The notes: generated by a model not told the origin, from the letters alone. Counted from the stretch's first letter, positions 1 to 9,476 are shown. The stretch is DNA of 52,590 bases from Lysobacterales bacterium (GCA_028289465.1 JANQPM010000028.1:1-52590), one strand, 5' to 3'. Numbers and translations: made by a program.

Positions 1-109
1 TACCGTGGTGCCGGGCGTGCTGTTCACCAACCGGCCGCTGAAACAACCGGCCGGTTCGCTGCGCGAATTGTCCGCGTCCATTCTGGCCGAATTCGAACAG
101 TCGCGGTGA
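1..109 (+). CDS. C-terminal end of a probable alkaline-phosphatase-superfamily protein (partial)
   Basis: The window opens inside a reading frame (codons start at base 2) that ends with TGA at 107-109. Only about 35 residues are visible, and they include GVLFTNRPL and later LRELSASILAEFE. This resembles the C-terminal end of type I phosphodiesterase/alkaline-phosphatase-superfamily proteins, where a 'GVLF..RP' strand precedes a 'dlaPTILaeFG'-like helix; here the PT pair is replaced. That match is from memory of the family and is weak. The gene lies 166 bases ahead of a second AP-superfamily gene on the same strand, so it may belong to the same cluster. The 5' part is outside the window, so active-site residues cannot be seen. 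Confidence 0.4.
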   Translation, partial: TVVPGVLFTNRPLKQPAGSLRELSASILAEFEQSR

Positions 110-275
110 GTGTTGCGCGCGCCAACTTCTTGCCATTAAGATAATCCGCTTTTGGTAAAGCCCTCCGGCAAGGATCTCGCGCTTGAACGGGTACGGTCGC
201 CAACTACCGCTTCGCTGCGGCCAACGACATGCACCGTGGTTTTCGCAGCGTATCGGAAACTGCGCGCCGCCAGCC

Positions 276-2438
276 ATGCTTCATAAGTGCCTGGCCGCGG
301 TCCCGATATTTATGCCAGTGGCATGTTTGCTGGCCGTATTTATGCTGGCCGCCTGCCAACAGCAACCGCAGCCGCGCTGGAATGTGCTGCTGGTCACGTT
401 CGATACAACCCGGGCCGATTTCATCGGCGCTTACGGCAAGGAAGACGCAAGCACGCCCACGCTGGACGGCATGGCCGCCAACGGCACCCTTTTTGAGCGG
501 GCCATGTCCAGCAACCCGGTTACCCAGCCTTCCCACTCGACCATACTGACCGGTACCTATCCGCTGGCGCACGGTGTTCGGGACAACGGGCTGTTCAAGC
601 TGCCGGAAGCCAGCGAAACGCTGGCTGAAATTCTACGCGCGAACGGCTACCGCACCGGTGCCGCGATAGGCGGTTTTCCTCTGGTCAGGAGCTTCGGTCT
701 GGACCAGGGTTTCGACTTCTACGACGATCATCTGACCGCGGTACGTCAGGACCACCGCGGGCGTCCGGCAGCGCGAGCCCGCAACACCTGGTACGACGAG
801 CGTCCGGCCAGCCATGTGAACGACGCCATTTTGCCGTGGCTGCGCGAGCCCGGCGACCGGCCCTTCTTTGTCTGGCTGCATTACTGGGATCCGCATCATC
901 CGCATATCGCGCCGCCGCCCTACGGACAGCAATTCGAACATGACCCGTACCAGGGAGAAATTGCCTATGCCGACCAGAGTCTGGGTGTCATCCTGCGCGA
1001 TCTGGAATTTCGCGGCGAATTGGACCGTACCATCGTCGTGGTCACCTCCGATCACGGCGAGGGCCGTGGCGAGCACCGGGAAGAAACGCATGCGTTTCTA
1101 GCCTATGACCCGACGCTGCATGTGCCGCTGATTATGCAGGTACCCGACGGGCCAAAGGGGCAGCGCGTTGTCGAACGGGTCGGCACGGTGGATATTGTGC
1201 CGACCGTTCTGGACCTGCTGGGCATTCAAACGCCGGCCGCGGTCCAGGGGCGTTCACTGGTGCAGTTGATGAACCAGCCGGCAGAACCGGCGCCGCGCAA
1301 CCGGCACCGCTATTATTCCGAAAGCATGTCACCCCGCTTCTCGCACGACTTCGGTGAGCTGCGCGCGCTGTATTGGGGGCCTTATAAATTCATCCACGGC
1401 CCGCGTTCCGAACTGTTCAATCTGACTGAAGATCTGGCGGAACTGCATGACCTGATCGGCACCGACCCTGAACTGGCCCGGGAAATGGAGTCGGGGCTGA
1501 AGGACTTCATCGAACAATACGCCAGTCCGGTGGCGGCAGCGGCCACGCATGATTTTGACGAAAGCGTTCGGCGGCGGCTGGCCGCGCTGGGCTATCTGTC
1601 CACTTCCGAAGACAATGCCTCGACCGTCAGCGAAACCCTGCGCACCGACGGTATTGCACCGCAGGACCGGGTCGGCGAAGTCAACCTCCAGCAGCGTTTA
1701 CGCCAGTTGCTGGGCAGAGGTCAGTTCAAGCTGGCCGAGCAAATACTCAAGCGCCTGCTTGGCCCCTACCCGGACCACCCCTACTACCAGGCGAAACTGG
1801 CGCTGGTTTATCTGGGCCAGAACAAGACCGACGCGGCAGCAGCGGTGGTTGACAATACCGACGCCATCGAACCGGCACATGTCACCGATTACCTGGCGGT
1901 CGCGGAATCTTTATTCGCCGCCGGGCAGCAGCAGCGCGGGCTCGCGATGATCACACGCATAACCGAATCGGCCCGAAGCGCACCGGCCTACATGGCGCTG
2001 GCGCGAATGCACCGGCAACGCGACGAAGACGATGCGTTTCTTGCCGCGATAGAAAACGCTCTCGAAGCCCAGTCCGACCACCTCGGTGCGCGCCTCGAAC
2101 TGGCCCGATACCGAATCGAATCCGGCGCGTATCAGCAGGCCGAAGAGCTACTGACCGGTCTGCTGGCCGACTACCCGATTCATCCCGAAGTGAATCTCTG
2201 GTTCGCCCGCTGGTTAAATCAAACCGGCGATTCAGCCGGGGCTATCTCGCGGCTGGACCGCATACTGACGCTATGGCCCGGCCGCTGCGCCGCCCACCTG
2301 CAGCGCCTGGAATGGCTGACCGATGAGCAGCAATCCGGCCGCCTGGAGGCAGCGCAACGGGAACTGCAGAAATACTGCCGCGATCAGGAAACCCTGAGCC
2401 GCGCCACGGAACTGCTGGGAGATGCCTATGCGGGTTGA
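276..2438 (+). CDS. Sulfatase-fold (alkaline phosphatase superfamily) lipoprotein with C-terminal TPR repeats
   Basis: The protein has about 720 residues. A signal peptide ends in the lipobox LAAC (Cys27), so an envelope lipoprotein is predicted. The sulfatase-fold domain follows: FDTTRAD near residues 42-48 (metal ligands), TQPSH near 83-87 at the nucleophile position, a WDPHHPH segment, and TSDHG near 257-261. The nucleophile position is Thr, not the Cys or Ser that would mature to formylglycine, so this is more likely a phosphate-ester hydrolase or transferase than a true sulfatase. Residues about 475-720 are TPR-like helical repeats. The ATG at 276 was chosen because it places a clean lipoprotein signal at the N-terminus; a TTG at 183 has a good AAGGA site 8 bases upstream and would add 31 uncharacteristic residues. 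The 3' end overlaps the next gene, suggesting an operon with the PPIase and the 1030-aa fusion. The substrate is unknown. Confidence 0.8.
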   Translation: MLHKCLAAVPIFMPVACLLAVFMLAACQQQPQPRWNVLLVTFDTTRADFIGAYGKEDASTPTLDGMAANGTLFERAMSSNPVTQPSHSTILTGTYPLAHGVRDNGLFKLPEASETLAEILRANGYRTGAAIGGFPLVRSFGLDQGFDFYDDHLTAVRQDHRGRPAARARNTWYDERPASHVNDAILPWLREPGDRPFFVWLHYWDPHHPHIAPPPYGQQFEHDPYQGEIAYADQSLGVILRDLEFRGELDRTIVVVTSDHGEGRGEHREETHAFLAYDPTLHVPLIMQVPDGPKGQRVVERVGTVDIVPTVLDLLGIQTPAAVQGRSLVQLMNQPAEPAPRNRHRYYSESMSPRFSHDFGELRALYWGPYKFIHGPRSELFNLTEDLAELHDLIGTDPELAREMESGLKDFIEQYASPVAAAATHDFDESVRRRLAALGYLSTSEDNASTVSETLRTDGIAPQDRVGEVNLQQRLRQLLGRGQFKLAEQILKRLLGPYPDHPYYQAKLALVYLGQNKTDAAAAVVDNTDAIEPAHVTDYLAVAESLFAAGQQQRGLAMITRITESARSAPAYMALARMHRQRDEDDAFLAAIENALEAQSDHLGARLELARYRIESGAYQQAEELLTGLLADYPIHPEVNLWFARWLNQTGDSAGAISRLDRILTLWPGRCAAHLQRLEWLTDEQQSGRLEAAQRELQKYCRDQETLSRATELLGDAYAG

Positions 2439-4209
2439 AGCCTGCATTCCGGCGGCGTTGCTGCTGCTGACGCTCGGCGCCTGCGAACCGCAGCAAAAGC
2501 CAGGCAGCGCAGCGTCCCCGCCGACGGCAGCCGATGCAGTAGCCAGCTATCGCGAACGCGATATCTCGCTGGCCGCGGTAGAAGCGGAGATCGCTGCCGC
2601 CAATACTCCTGCCTGCACCCAGGCCAAAGGCGAGCCCGGCAGGGGTTCGCTGGAAACCCTGCTGCCCTGCTACCGGGAGGTGGCCGAAGCGCTGGCCATC
2701 GAAGGCATTGTGCTCGCAGGCCTGTCCGATTCGAATCCGGCCGCCGCGGAACTTGACGATGACATGACCGGACAGCGCGATGCCAGCCTGCTGAATGCCT
2801 ATTCGCAGCAGCTCGCCGATCAACTCGAGGTCAGCGAGGCGGAAATTACCCGCTACTTCGATGACCACAGGGAACAACTAGGCACGCCGCGTCAGTTCAC
2901 CCTGTTTAATATTTTTCGCCGCCACCAGGACCCGGCCAGCCCGGAGGAAACCGTCGCGTTTCTGAACCAGTTGAAATCACGCATCGAAGCCGGCGAAACC
3001 TTCACCGCCATTGCACGCCGGCATTCCGATTCCGAAACGCGGCTGAGAGACGGTCTGGTCGGGCACCTGTCTGAAGACAAACTGCCGGAGCGCCTGCGCC
3101 GTATCGCAGCCGGACTCAAGGCCGGCCAGGTAAGCGAACCACTGCCGGTCAGTGGCGGCGCGGTTATCATCAAGGTCGAAAACATCGCGCCGCCGGTGAT
3201 TCCCGATCTGGAAAATCTGCGTACCGGTATTCGCGCCCTGCTGTTGCAGCAAAAGACCGATGAAGCGGTTGATCTGCGCGCATCGGCCCAGCCTGTGCCG
3301 GCGGACGCGGTGTTGCTGGAGGATGACGAACTGGTGGCGGCGCTGGATGGCGACGATCCCGAACAGGTGGTATTCGACCTGGGCGGGCAGCGCCTGAGCC
3401 GTGCGGAATTCCGCCGTATCGCGAATATGGGGCCGGCCCAGACGGCGGCCGAGCTGCCGACCGCCCGCCGGGACGAGTTGCGCCAGATTTACTACCAGCT
3501 AAAGCAACGACGGCTGCTGCTGATCAGCCTGCTGGAATCCGACCATCCGGCCGATCGGGAACTGCGTGAACAAATCGAAGAGCCGCTGCAGAAAATGCGG
3601 CTTGCACGACTCACCGACCAGCTGCTGCAACAGGATATGTGGCAGGCGGTGGACCGGGACCCGGCATCGCTGGAACGCTACTACCGGGATAACGTGCATC
3701 ACTATCAGAGTCCGTTGAAGTTCAAGCTGCACCGGTGGCAACTGCCGTTTGACCACGACCCGTCGGCACAGTTGGCCGCAATGGAAACCCTGCGTGCGGC
3801 AATGACACGAGGGGAGCATGACCTGGGCAGCGCCGTGCAAAAGCTCGGCGGAACGGTGGAAAACCCGGGCTGGCAGGACTTCGCCGATCTGACCGACTTG
3901 CCGGCCAAGGCGCGCAGCTACCTGCTGCAGGCGCCGGCCGGCGGCTACAGCATTCCGTATCAGCAGAACGACACGCTGCATATGATCTGGGTGGAAGCGC
4001 GCCAGTCACCTTCCGCGCTACCCTACCAGCAGGTGACCGAACAGGTGCGGGAAGACTACTTCAGCCGCTTTGAGCGGCGGCTGTATCAGGACGCGGTAAA
4101 CCGGCGTCTGGCGGCTGCCGATTTCACCTTTCACACGGATAACGTCCGGCGCTTGCTGCTGCCGCCAGGGGTGGAAAAAGAAGCCGTATTGCCGGCCGGG
4201 CATCCTTGA
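2428..4209 (+). CDS. Parvulin-type peptidyl-prolyl isomerase lipoprotein
   Basis: A protein of about 593 residues. The N-terminus is a lipoprotein signal (LLLLTLGAC), so it is probably anchored in the envelope. A PpiC-type rotamase domain lies around residues 145-255 (FTLFNIFRR; ARRHSDSET; GLVGHLSEDKLP; a closing VIIKVENI strand). A second, degraded parvulin-like segment is around 425-525 (KFKLHRWQLPF; then NPGWQDF). Helical regions between them resemble SurA/PrsA-type chaperone parts. Two start codons are six bases apart, ATG 2422 and ATG 2428; GGGAG at 2417-2421 is well spaced only for 2428. It overlaps the upstream TPR-sulfatase by 11 bases and the downstream gene by 4. The likely role is folding of exported proteins, perhaps clients from the same cluster; that client link is inference. 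Confidence 0.8.
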   Translation: MRVEACIPAALLLLTLGACEPQQKPGSAASPPTAADAVASYRERDISLAAVEAEIAAANTPACTQAKGEPGRGSLETLLPCYREVAEALAIEGIVLAGLSDSNPAAAELDDDMTGQRDASLLNAYSQQLADQLEVSEAEITRYFDDHREQLGTPRQFTLFNIFRRHQDPASPEETVAFLNQLKSRIEAGETFTAIARRHSDSETRLRDGLVGHLSEDKLPERLRRIAAGLKAGQVSEPLPVSGGAVIIKVENIAPPVIPDLENLRTGIRALLLQQKTDEAVDLRASAQPVPADAVLLEDDELVAALDGDDPEQVVFDLGGQRLSRAEFRRIANMGPAQTAAELPTARRDELRQIYYQLKQRRLLLISLLESDHPADRELREQIEEPLQKMRLARLTDQLLQQDMWQAVDRDPASLERYYRDNVHHYQSPLKFKLHRWQLPFDHDPSAQLAAMETLRAAMTRGEHDLGSAVQKLGGTVENPGWQDFADLTDLPAKARSYLLQAPAGGYSIPYQQNDTLHMIWVEARQSPSALPYQQVTEQVREDYFSRFERRLYQDAVNRRLAAADFTFHTDNVRRLLLPPGVEKEAVLPAGHP

Positions 4210-7200
4210 ACGAGCACACCGGTACGCCGCCAACCCGTACCCGCCTGGCACTGCTGCTGGGCTGCTTTCTGCTGTCGGGGGTGGCCGGGCTGATCTATGA
4301 GACCGCGTGGACACAGCAGTTCTCACTGGTATTCGGGACCTCGGAGCTGGCAGTCGCCGCAGTGCTGGCGGCATACATGGCCGGTTTGGCCGCGGGCGCC
4401 GGCCTCGCCGCGCGCTGGGCCAGGCGCGTGCGTCGGCCGCTGGTGGCCTATGCATTGATAGAACTCGGCGTTGCCGCGGCCGCGTTGCTGGTGCCGCTGG
4501 GGCTTAAATGGGCATCGGCCATCCAGCTCACTGTGCTTGGCAGCGTCGCGCTGGCCCCGGAATCGGCGTCACTGGCATCGGCACTGTTCTATCTGCTCGC
4601 CGCGTTCGCGGTATTGATGTTACCGACCACCCTGATGGGCGCCAGCCTGCCGGTCCTGGTTCGTCAAACGATCACCGAGGACGCGCAAATCGGCGCCCGG
4701 GTCGGCTGGCTGTATGCAGTCAACACCGGCGGTGCAGCCGCCGGCACACTGCTGGCCGCGTATCTACTGCTGCCGCGTCTGGGTCTGAACGGAACTGTAC
4801 TGGCCGCCGTATCAATCAATGTTGCGGTTTTTCTGCTGGCATTAACGCTGGCGCGTTTCAGCGGTCCGGCCAAGGTCATCGACGGCGCGCGCACCCGGCC
4901 CCTCCGGGGCGCTCGATGGATTCTGCCACTGATATTCGTGTCCGGCATCGTATCGTTTTCCTACGAGGTGCTGTGGACCCGGCTGCTCAGCCATCTGCTG
5001 GGCGGCACGCTGTTCGCTTTCGCAACCATGCTGGCAACCTTTCTGGGCGGAATCACGCTGGGTTCGGCGGCGGCCAGTTTCTACGCCAAAGACCCGGCCA
5101 GCGCGCGCAGGGGTTTTCTGATCGCCCAACTGGGCATCGCGGTTTGCTTTTTGGCCGCCTTCGGGTTCGCCGACGGGCTGACATCTTTTGCCGCCGGCCT
5201 GGCCTCAGGCGGTGGCTCATTCGCCAATATCGCGCTGCTGTCCGCGGCGACCTTGCTGCCCGGCGCGCTGTTTATCGGTGCTGCTTTTCCGTTTGCAGTG
5301 CGTTTGCTGGCCGGTTCCGCAGCCGATGCCGCACCGGCCAGCGGACGGGTTTTCGCATGGAATACCACCGGCGCGATACTCGGCGCTGTCGGCAGCGGAT
5401 TTTTTCTGCTGCCGACACTGCATTTTGCCGGCACGGTACTGGCAGCGACCGCAACAAGCCTGCTGCTTGCGGTATTGACCGCGCTTGGGCCAAAACCGCG
5501 GCTTTGGCGGTGGGCGGTTCCGGCCTTCGCTGTCATGCTGATGGTCTACTGGTGGCCGCCACAACAGCCGGAGCGCGTACTGCGGACCTCGCCATTGACC
5601 GGCAAACCGGTTGTGGGCGACCTGGCCTTCAGTGCCGTCGGCCGAAGTGCAACCACCTTGCTGGTCAGACAGGGACCGAGATGGCGCCTGACGACCAATG
5701 GCCTGCCCGAATCGCAAATTCAGTTGGCCGGCGGCCGCATGGCCCCTGTCTCAATTGCACACTGGCTGGGCCTGCTGCCGCTGGTCAGCCAGCCCGATGC
5801 ACAATCCATGCTGGTCATCGGTTTCGGCGCCGGCCGCACTCTGGAGGCCATCGCCCCCACCGTTGAAGCGCTGCACGTTGTCGAACTGGAACCCGAAGTC
5901 ATTCACGCTAACAGGCTGGTTGCAGCCCGGCGCAGCGACAACCCGTTTGCCGATCCGCGGCTGAAGATTCATCTGAATGACGCGCGCAGTGGACTGCAGC
6001 TGGCCGATCAGCAGTTTGACGCTATCGTTTCTCAGCCTTCCCACCCGTGGACCGCCGGTGCCAGTCATTTGTTTACCCAGGAATTCTTCACTCTGGTTCG
6101 GCAGCGGCTGAACCCGGACGGCGTGTTTGTACAGTGGATCGGCCTGCCCTTTGTCGATCGCCAGACGCTGCTGTCGCTGCTCGCGAGCCTGAATGAAGTA
6201 TTCGACCATGTCGAACTGTATCAACCGCCGCCGGGTGGTGCTGTGCTGTTTCTGGCATCGATGGGCGCACCGACATCCGAGCCTGCAGCGGCGCGCGCGC
6301 TGCAAAATGGCGGCACCCTGTGGCATCGGCTGGGCGTGCTGAATGCGCAGGATATTCTGGCCACCCGAATACTGGATGCCGACGCCTCCCGGCAGATCGC
6401 CGCCAACGCACCGGCAAACCGGGACAATCGCAACCTGCTGCGTCTGCGACCACCGGGCGCGCGTATCAAGAACCTGGACCAGCAAAGCTTTCGGCAGCTC
6501 GTTGCGAAATACGACCCCTTAGGTCAATGGCAACCGGAAAATGGCGATCTGTATCTGTTGCGCCGGTTGTTGGCGGCGCGACAACTGCTGCGCGCCCGCC
6601 AACTGGCCGAGAACCTCGCCGATCAGAACCTGATGCGTACGGCCCAGGCCCTGATCGACCTTAGGCTGCCGGCAAAACGCGAGGCGGCAAAACAGACACT
6701 GGCGCAATCCTTGATGACCGACCCGGATTCCGATGAAGCATTCTATGCGTTGCTGGGCGCCCACCAAGCGGCAGTGATCGCCGGCGACGTTCCGGCTGCG
6801 CTCGCAACCCGCCTGGCCACCGATCCGGTCGCCCGGACCGTTGTCAGCGGCTGGCAGTTCAGCAGTAGCCGGAACACGGCCAAAATCTCGACGCTGGAAA
6901 CCGCGCTGGCCGACATTCCGGCGTCCCATCCGTTGTATTCAAATGCGATTCGGCTGCGCGTCGCCTGGCGGCTCGCCAGCGGCGACCCGGTAAAAGCCCG
7001 CGAAGGCATTCGGCTTTATGATCCCATCCTGGCACTGGACGCGAATCCGCACGAGCTGCTCATTCGGGCCCGGCTGGCCGCGCTGGCGCAGCAGCCCGAA
7101 GCGGTCATCAGCACCTTGTATGAAGTCGCCGGCAAGATAAACACGCGCCGCGGACCGCGGCGACGGGCGCTGGCCATCGAGTCGCTAAAACTGCTGGACA

Positions 7201-7298
7201 ACCTGCCACCGACCCCGGGTCATGCGGCATTGATCGACGATCTGCGTGCCCGGCTCGCGTTTCCAAGACTGATTGAAGCCAGCCATTCCGGTCAGTAG
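4206..7298 (+). CDS. Polytopic membrane protein fused to a spermidine-synthase-like domain and TPR region
   Basis: A 1030-residue three-part protein. Residues 1 to about 460 are a chain of hydrophobic helices beginning FLLSGVAGLIYETAW, typical of the 'fused MFS/spermidine synthase' family. Residues about 470-720 form a Rossmann methyltransferase/aminopropyltransferase-like domain with a SAM-type glycine loop (LVIGFGAGRTLE, about 535-546), an acidic strand end (VVELEPE) and DAIVSQPSHPW in place of the usual DxxDP region. Residues about 770-1030 are alpha-helical TPR-like repeats. The TTG start at 4206 overlaps the PPIase stop (TTGA), which indicates translational coupling. Such proteins are annotated as spermidine synthases, but aminopropyl transfer has not been generally shown and the substrate here is unknown. 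A second, shorter membrane protein with the same kind of domain is encoded on the other strand at 8070. Confidence 0.8.
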   Translation: MNEHTGTPPTRTRLALLLGCFLLSGVAGLIYETAWTQQFSLVFGTSELAVAAVLAAYMAGLAAGAGLAARWARRVRRPLVAYALIELGVAAAALLVPLGLKWASAIQLTVLGSVALAPESASLASALFYLLAAFAVLMLPTTLMGASLPVLVRQTITEDAQIGARVGWLYAVNTGGAAAGTLLAAYLLLPRLGLNGTVLAAVSINVAVFLLALTLARFSGPAKVIDGARTRPLRGARWILPLIFVSGIVSFSYEVLWTRLLSHLLGGTLFAFATMLATFLGGITLGSAAASFYAKDPASARRGFLIAQLGIAVCFLAAFGFADGLTSFAAGLASGGGSFANIALLSAATLLPGALFIGAAFPFAVRLLAGSAADAAPASGRVFAWNTTGAILGAVGSGFFLLPTLHFAGTVLAATATSLLLAVLTALGPKPRLWRWAVPAFAVMLMVYWWPPQQPERVLRTSPLTGKPVVGDLAFSAVGRSATTLLVRQGPRWRLTTNGLPESQIQLAGGRMAPVSIAHWLGLLPLVSQPDAQSMLVIGFGAGRTLEAIAPTVEALHVVELEPEVIHANRLVAARRSDNPFADPRLKIHLNDARSGLQLADQQFDAIVSQPSHPWTAGASHLFTQEFFTLVRQRLNPDGVFVQWIGLPFVDRQTLLSLLASLNEVFDHVELYQPPPGGAVLFLASMGAPTSEPAAARALQNGGTLWHRLGVLNAQDILATRILDADASRQIAANAPANRDNRNLLRLRPPGARIKNLDQQSFRQLVAKYDPLGQWQPENGDLYLLRRLLAARQLLRARQLAENLADQNLMRTAQALIDLRLPAKREAAKQTLAQSLMTDPDSDEAFYALLGAHQAAVIAGDVPAALATRLATDPVARTVVSGWQFSSSRNTAKISTLETALADIPASHPLYSNAIRLRVAWRLASGDPVKAREGIRLYDPILALDANPHELLIRARLAALAQQPEAVISTLYEVAGKINTRRGPRRRALAIESLKLLDNLPPTPGHAALIDDLRARLAFPRLIEASHSGQ

Positions 7299-7463
7299 CC
7301 GGCGTTCATTACGGTGACTAAAGCCATACTTGATTGACAGTGCAAATGGGCGTGTGCCAGACTCATCTACGAAAGTAGCTGTTGTTTTGCAACGAGTGTG
7401 GCTGCGCGATTGTTGGGGGTGTAGCAACGATTCCGACAAGTTAGCCGGGAGGCAAAGATAGCC

Positions 7464-7985
7464 ATGAGAAAAAGAACCTTTCCCCTGAACCCTCTTAAGA
7501 AGAGCCTTTTCAAAACCGGCGTCATCGCCGCTGCCCTGTCAGTCGGAGCGTCAGTTCAAGCCGCAGCGCCCGAAACCTGCAACACCGGTGTGATGTGTAC
7601 CGGCACCGGCCTGACCTTGAACTGTACGATTTCCCTGAGTCCTTTTGACGGCATGGCTTCCCTGGTGCATTTCATCGGCCAGCAGGTCGGCACCAACGGC
7701 ATTAATAACAATGCGATCTGTATTCAGGGCAATGTGACCAATACCTTTACCGGTTCGACCATGCAGGTCGCCTTTGGCATCAATACCAATATGTTCCCGC
7801 TGCTGCTGCAGGCGCGTAAGAACCCGACTGCCAATGTAACCAATCCGACCTGCCGGTTTGTCTGGAAAACGCAAAGCTATGCGACCACTTCCATCTGTAC
7901 CATCAACATGGCGGACGGTCTGCCGGTCGAACTGATGGAGTTCGAAGTGGAAAGCAGCACCGATTCCGAAGAACAGAGCGACTGA
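7464..7985 (+). CDS. Small secreted protein of unknown function with acidic C-terminal tail
   Basis: A protein of 173 residues. It begins with a basic n-region and a hydrophobic stretch (VIAAALSVGASVQAAAPE), giving a clear Sec signal peptide with AXA cleavage near residue 33. The mature part is rich in Thr, Asn and Gly, looks beta-rich, and has six cysteines in CNTG, MCTG, NCTI, ICIQ, CRFVW and ICTI, which could form disulfides. Near the C-terminus is GLPVELMEFEVE followed by a Ser/Glu/Asp-rich tail. Short PVEL-x-x-F motifs occur near the C-termini of various exported proteins, but I cannot assign a sorting system and no hydrophobic anchor follows. A GGGAGG site lies 11 bases before the ATG. 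It is separated from the upstream operon by 165 bases and is followed by a strong hairpin, so it is probably its own transcript. I do not recognise the family. Confidence 0.8.
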   Translation: MRKRTFPLNPLKKSLFKTGVIAAALSVGASVQAAAPETCNTGVMCTGTGLTLNCTISLSPFDGMASLVHFIGQQVGTNGINNNAICIQGNVTNTFTGSTMQVAFGINTNMFPLLLQARKNPTANVTNPTCRFVWKTQSYATTSICTINMADGLPVELMEFEVESSTDSEEQSD

Positions 7986-8013
7986 CACGCTATCTTAAAC
8001 CGTTGAATGACCG

Positions 8014-8037
8014 AACACGCCCCGCCAGGGGCGTGTT
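8014..8037. terminator. Bidirectional hairpin terminator between convergent genes
   Basis: A perfect 10-bp stem (AACACGCCCC paired with GGGGCGTGTT) closes a GCCA loop, in the 84-base gap between the convergent genes ending at 7985 (+) and 8070 (-). On the + strand the stem continues into TTCGTTAT, which is T-containing but not a pure T run. Position and symmetry suit a terminator acting in both directions. Confidence 0.7.
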
Positions 8038-8069
8038 TCGTTATGGGCTCCTGCTAATACTGCCGGTTA

Positions 8070-9476
8070 CTACTGCCGGTCCAGAAAAGAACGGTTCTTG
8101 GTATCGCTGTATATCGTTCCCGGCTCCGCATCCGGATGGTCGCGGTAGATATACAGCGTACCGCTGAATCGTGCCGGATCGTCATTCCATGGCATATATC
8201 GGCGGAAGATCACATGCCGGGAGACATGCGGAAAAACGCTGCGGAAGGTACTGTCGATATTGCGGCTGAACGCATTGGCGAAATTCGGCGATGCAACGAT
8301 ATTGGCTACAACCACGCCATTCGGCTTCAAATGGCGCTTCACTTGTAGAAAAAATTCGCGGGTGATCAAGTGCTCCGGAATGGTGAACCGGCCGAAATAC
8401 GCATCGAGCAGAATCATATCGTAGCGCTTGTCGCTTTGCGCCAGGAACGCTCGCGCCGGCAATGGGTGGAAGGTTTTGTTCTCTCCGATATCCTGCTTCA
8501 GAATTTTCTCCTGCGCGATACCTTTCAGGCTGCCGTCGATATCGACATAATCATAGCGGTTATGCCGGTCATGGTGGCCAAAGGTAAACGCACCGGCACC
8601 GACGACCAGAATCTCCTTCGGCGGATCGGCCTGCAGAACCGGCCGAATGGCAAACGCCTCGAGCAGTTCCACATAGGGATACCGAAGGCCCGACTCGGAA
8701 TACTTCGACGAGGGATCGTTATTCAGATAAAGGTGACGGCCATCGTTGCGTTCTTTTACCGCAATCACGTTGTAGCGGTTCATTTCCACGATGTCATAGC
8801 GTCTGACAAATGCATTACTGTTAATGACCGTACCGACGATCGCCAGCGCCAGCGCCGTAACGGTAAACCCGGACAGTTTTCGCTTGCTGATCAGCACCGT
8901 CAGCGCCGCCAGGATTACGAACACAACCACCGCCGTATAATTCACCCCGATGACCGCCATCAGTACCAGCGAGGAAAGTACCGCGCCGAGAAAGGAACCC
9001 ACGGTAGAGAAAAACAAAATACGCCCGGTAATATCGGCCAGGCGCCGGCGGCCGAAATAGTTGCTGACCAGCGGGATGGTCTGGCCCAGAAGATAGACCG
9101 GGACAACCAGAAAAATTCCGGAATAAAGCGTGATCTGGACCAGCCGGTGACTCAAACCCACCCGGTTCGCCAATTGGTATAACTCGACCAATAACACATA
9201 AGACAGACCGGGAATCAGGATAGCCAGCGCCAACAACAGATTGAACATCAGCTTGCGCCGAATGCTGCGCCGGCCGGACGGCCTGAATCTGCCGCCGGCG
9301 TAGTAGCCCAATGCCAGCGGCATCAAGACTGCCGCGATGATGACCGATACGGTCTCTGTACCGCTGCCGGTAAACGGAATATTCAGCCGAATCGCCAGCA
9401 ATTCCGTTGCCAGCACGGCATATCCTTCGAGAACGATGATCGCAAAGAGATAAAAAGTACTTTTTTTAGTATGCAT
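8070..9476 (-). CDS. Membrane protein with spermidine-synthase-like domain
   Basis: A protein of about 468 residues. Residues 1-225 hold about six hydrophobic helices starting FAIIVLEGYAVLATELLA, the same 'E.yA' type of opening as fused MFS/spermidine-synthase proteins. The C-terminal half carries a Rossmann aminopropyltransferase-like domain: EILVVGAGAFTFG (about 288-300), the acidic strand end YVDID, then DMILLDAYFG (about 353-362) and LKPNGVVVANIVAS. The ATG at 9476 was preferred over a TTG at 9518 because AGG lies about 8 bases upstream and the helix then starts near the N-terminus. No TPR region is present, unlike the 1030-aa protein nearby. Two such proteins within 5 kb suggests a shared pathway; the reaction cannot be read from sequence. 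Confidence 0.75.
   Translation of the reverse strand: MHTKKSTFYLFAIIVLEGYAVLATELLAIRLNIPFTGSGTETVSVIIAAVLMPLALGYYAGGRFRPSGRRSIRRKLMFNLLLALAILIPGLSYVLLVELYQLANRVGLSHRLVQITLYSGIFLVVPVYLLGQTIPLVSNYFGRRRLADITGRILFFSTVGSFLGAVLSSLVLMAVIGVNYTAVVVFVILAALTVLISKRKLSGFTVTALALAIVGTVINSNAFVRRYDIVEMNRYNVIAVKERNDGRHLYLNNDPSSKYSESGLRYPYVELLEAFAIRPVLQADPPKEILVVGAGAFTFGHHDRHNRYDYVDIDGSLKGIAQEKILKQDIGENKTFHPLPARAFLAQSDKRYDMILLDAYFGRFTIPEHLITREFFLQVKRHLKPNGVVVANIVASPNFANAFSRNIDSTFRSVFPHVSRHVIFRRYMPWNDDPARFSGTLYIYRDHPDAEPGTIYSDTKNRSFLDRQ

Noticed and set aside
183-275. N-terminal extension of the TPR-sulfatase from a TTG with a good AAGGA site
   Set aside because: It would place 31 uncharacteristic residues before a standard lipoprotein signal. 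Kept as an alternative but not preferred.
4508-5866. A 452-codon frame overlapping the 1030-aa membrane fusion gene
   Set aside because: Arg/Gly/Cys-rich translation typical of an out-of-frame reading; the +1 gene in the proper frame has clear family motifs.
7335-7370. Promoter for the small secreted protein (TTGACA at 7335)
   Set aside because: The -35 hexamer is perfect, but no convincing -10 lies 16-18 bases downstream, so I did not list it as a feature.
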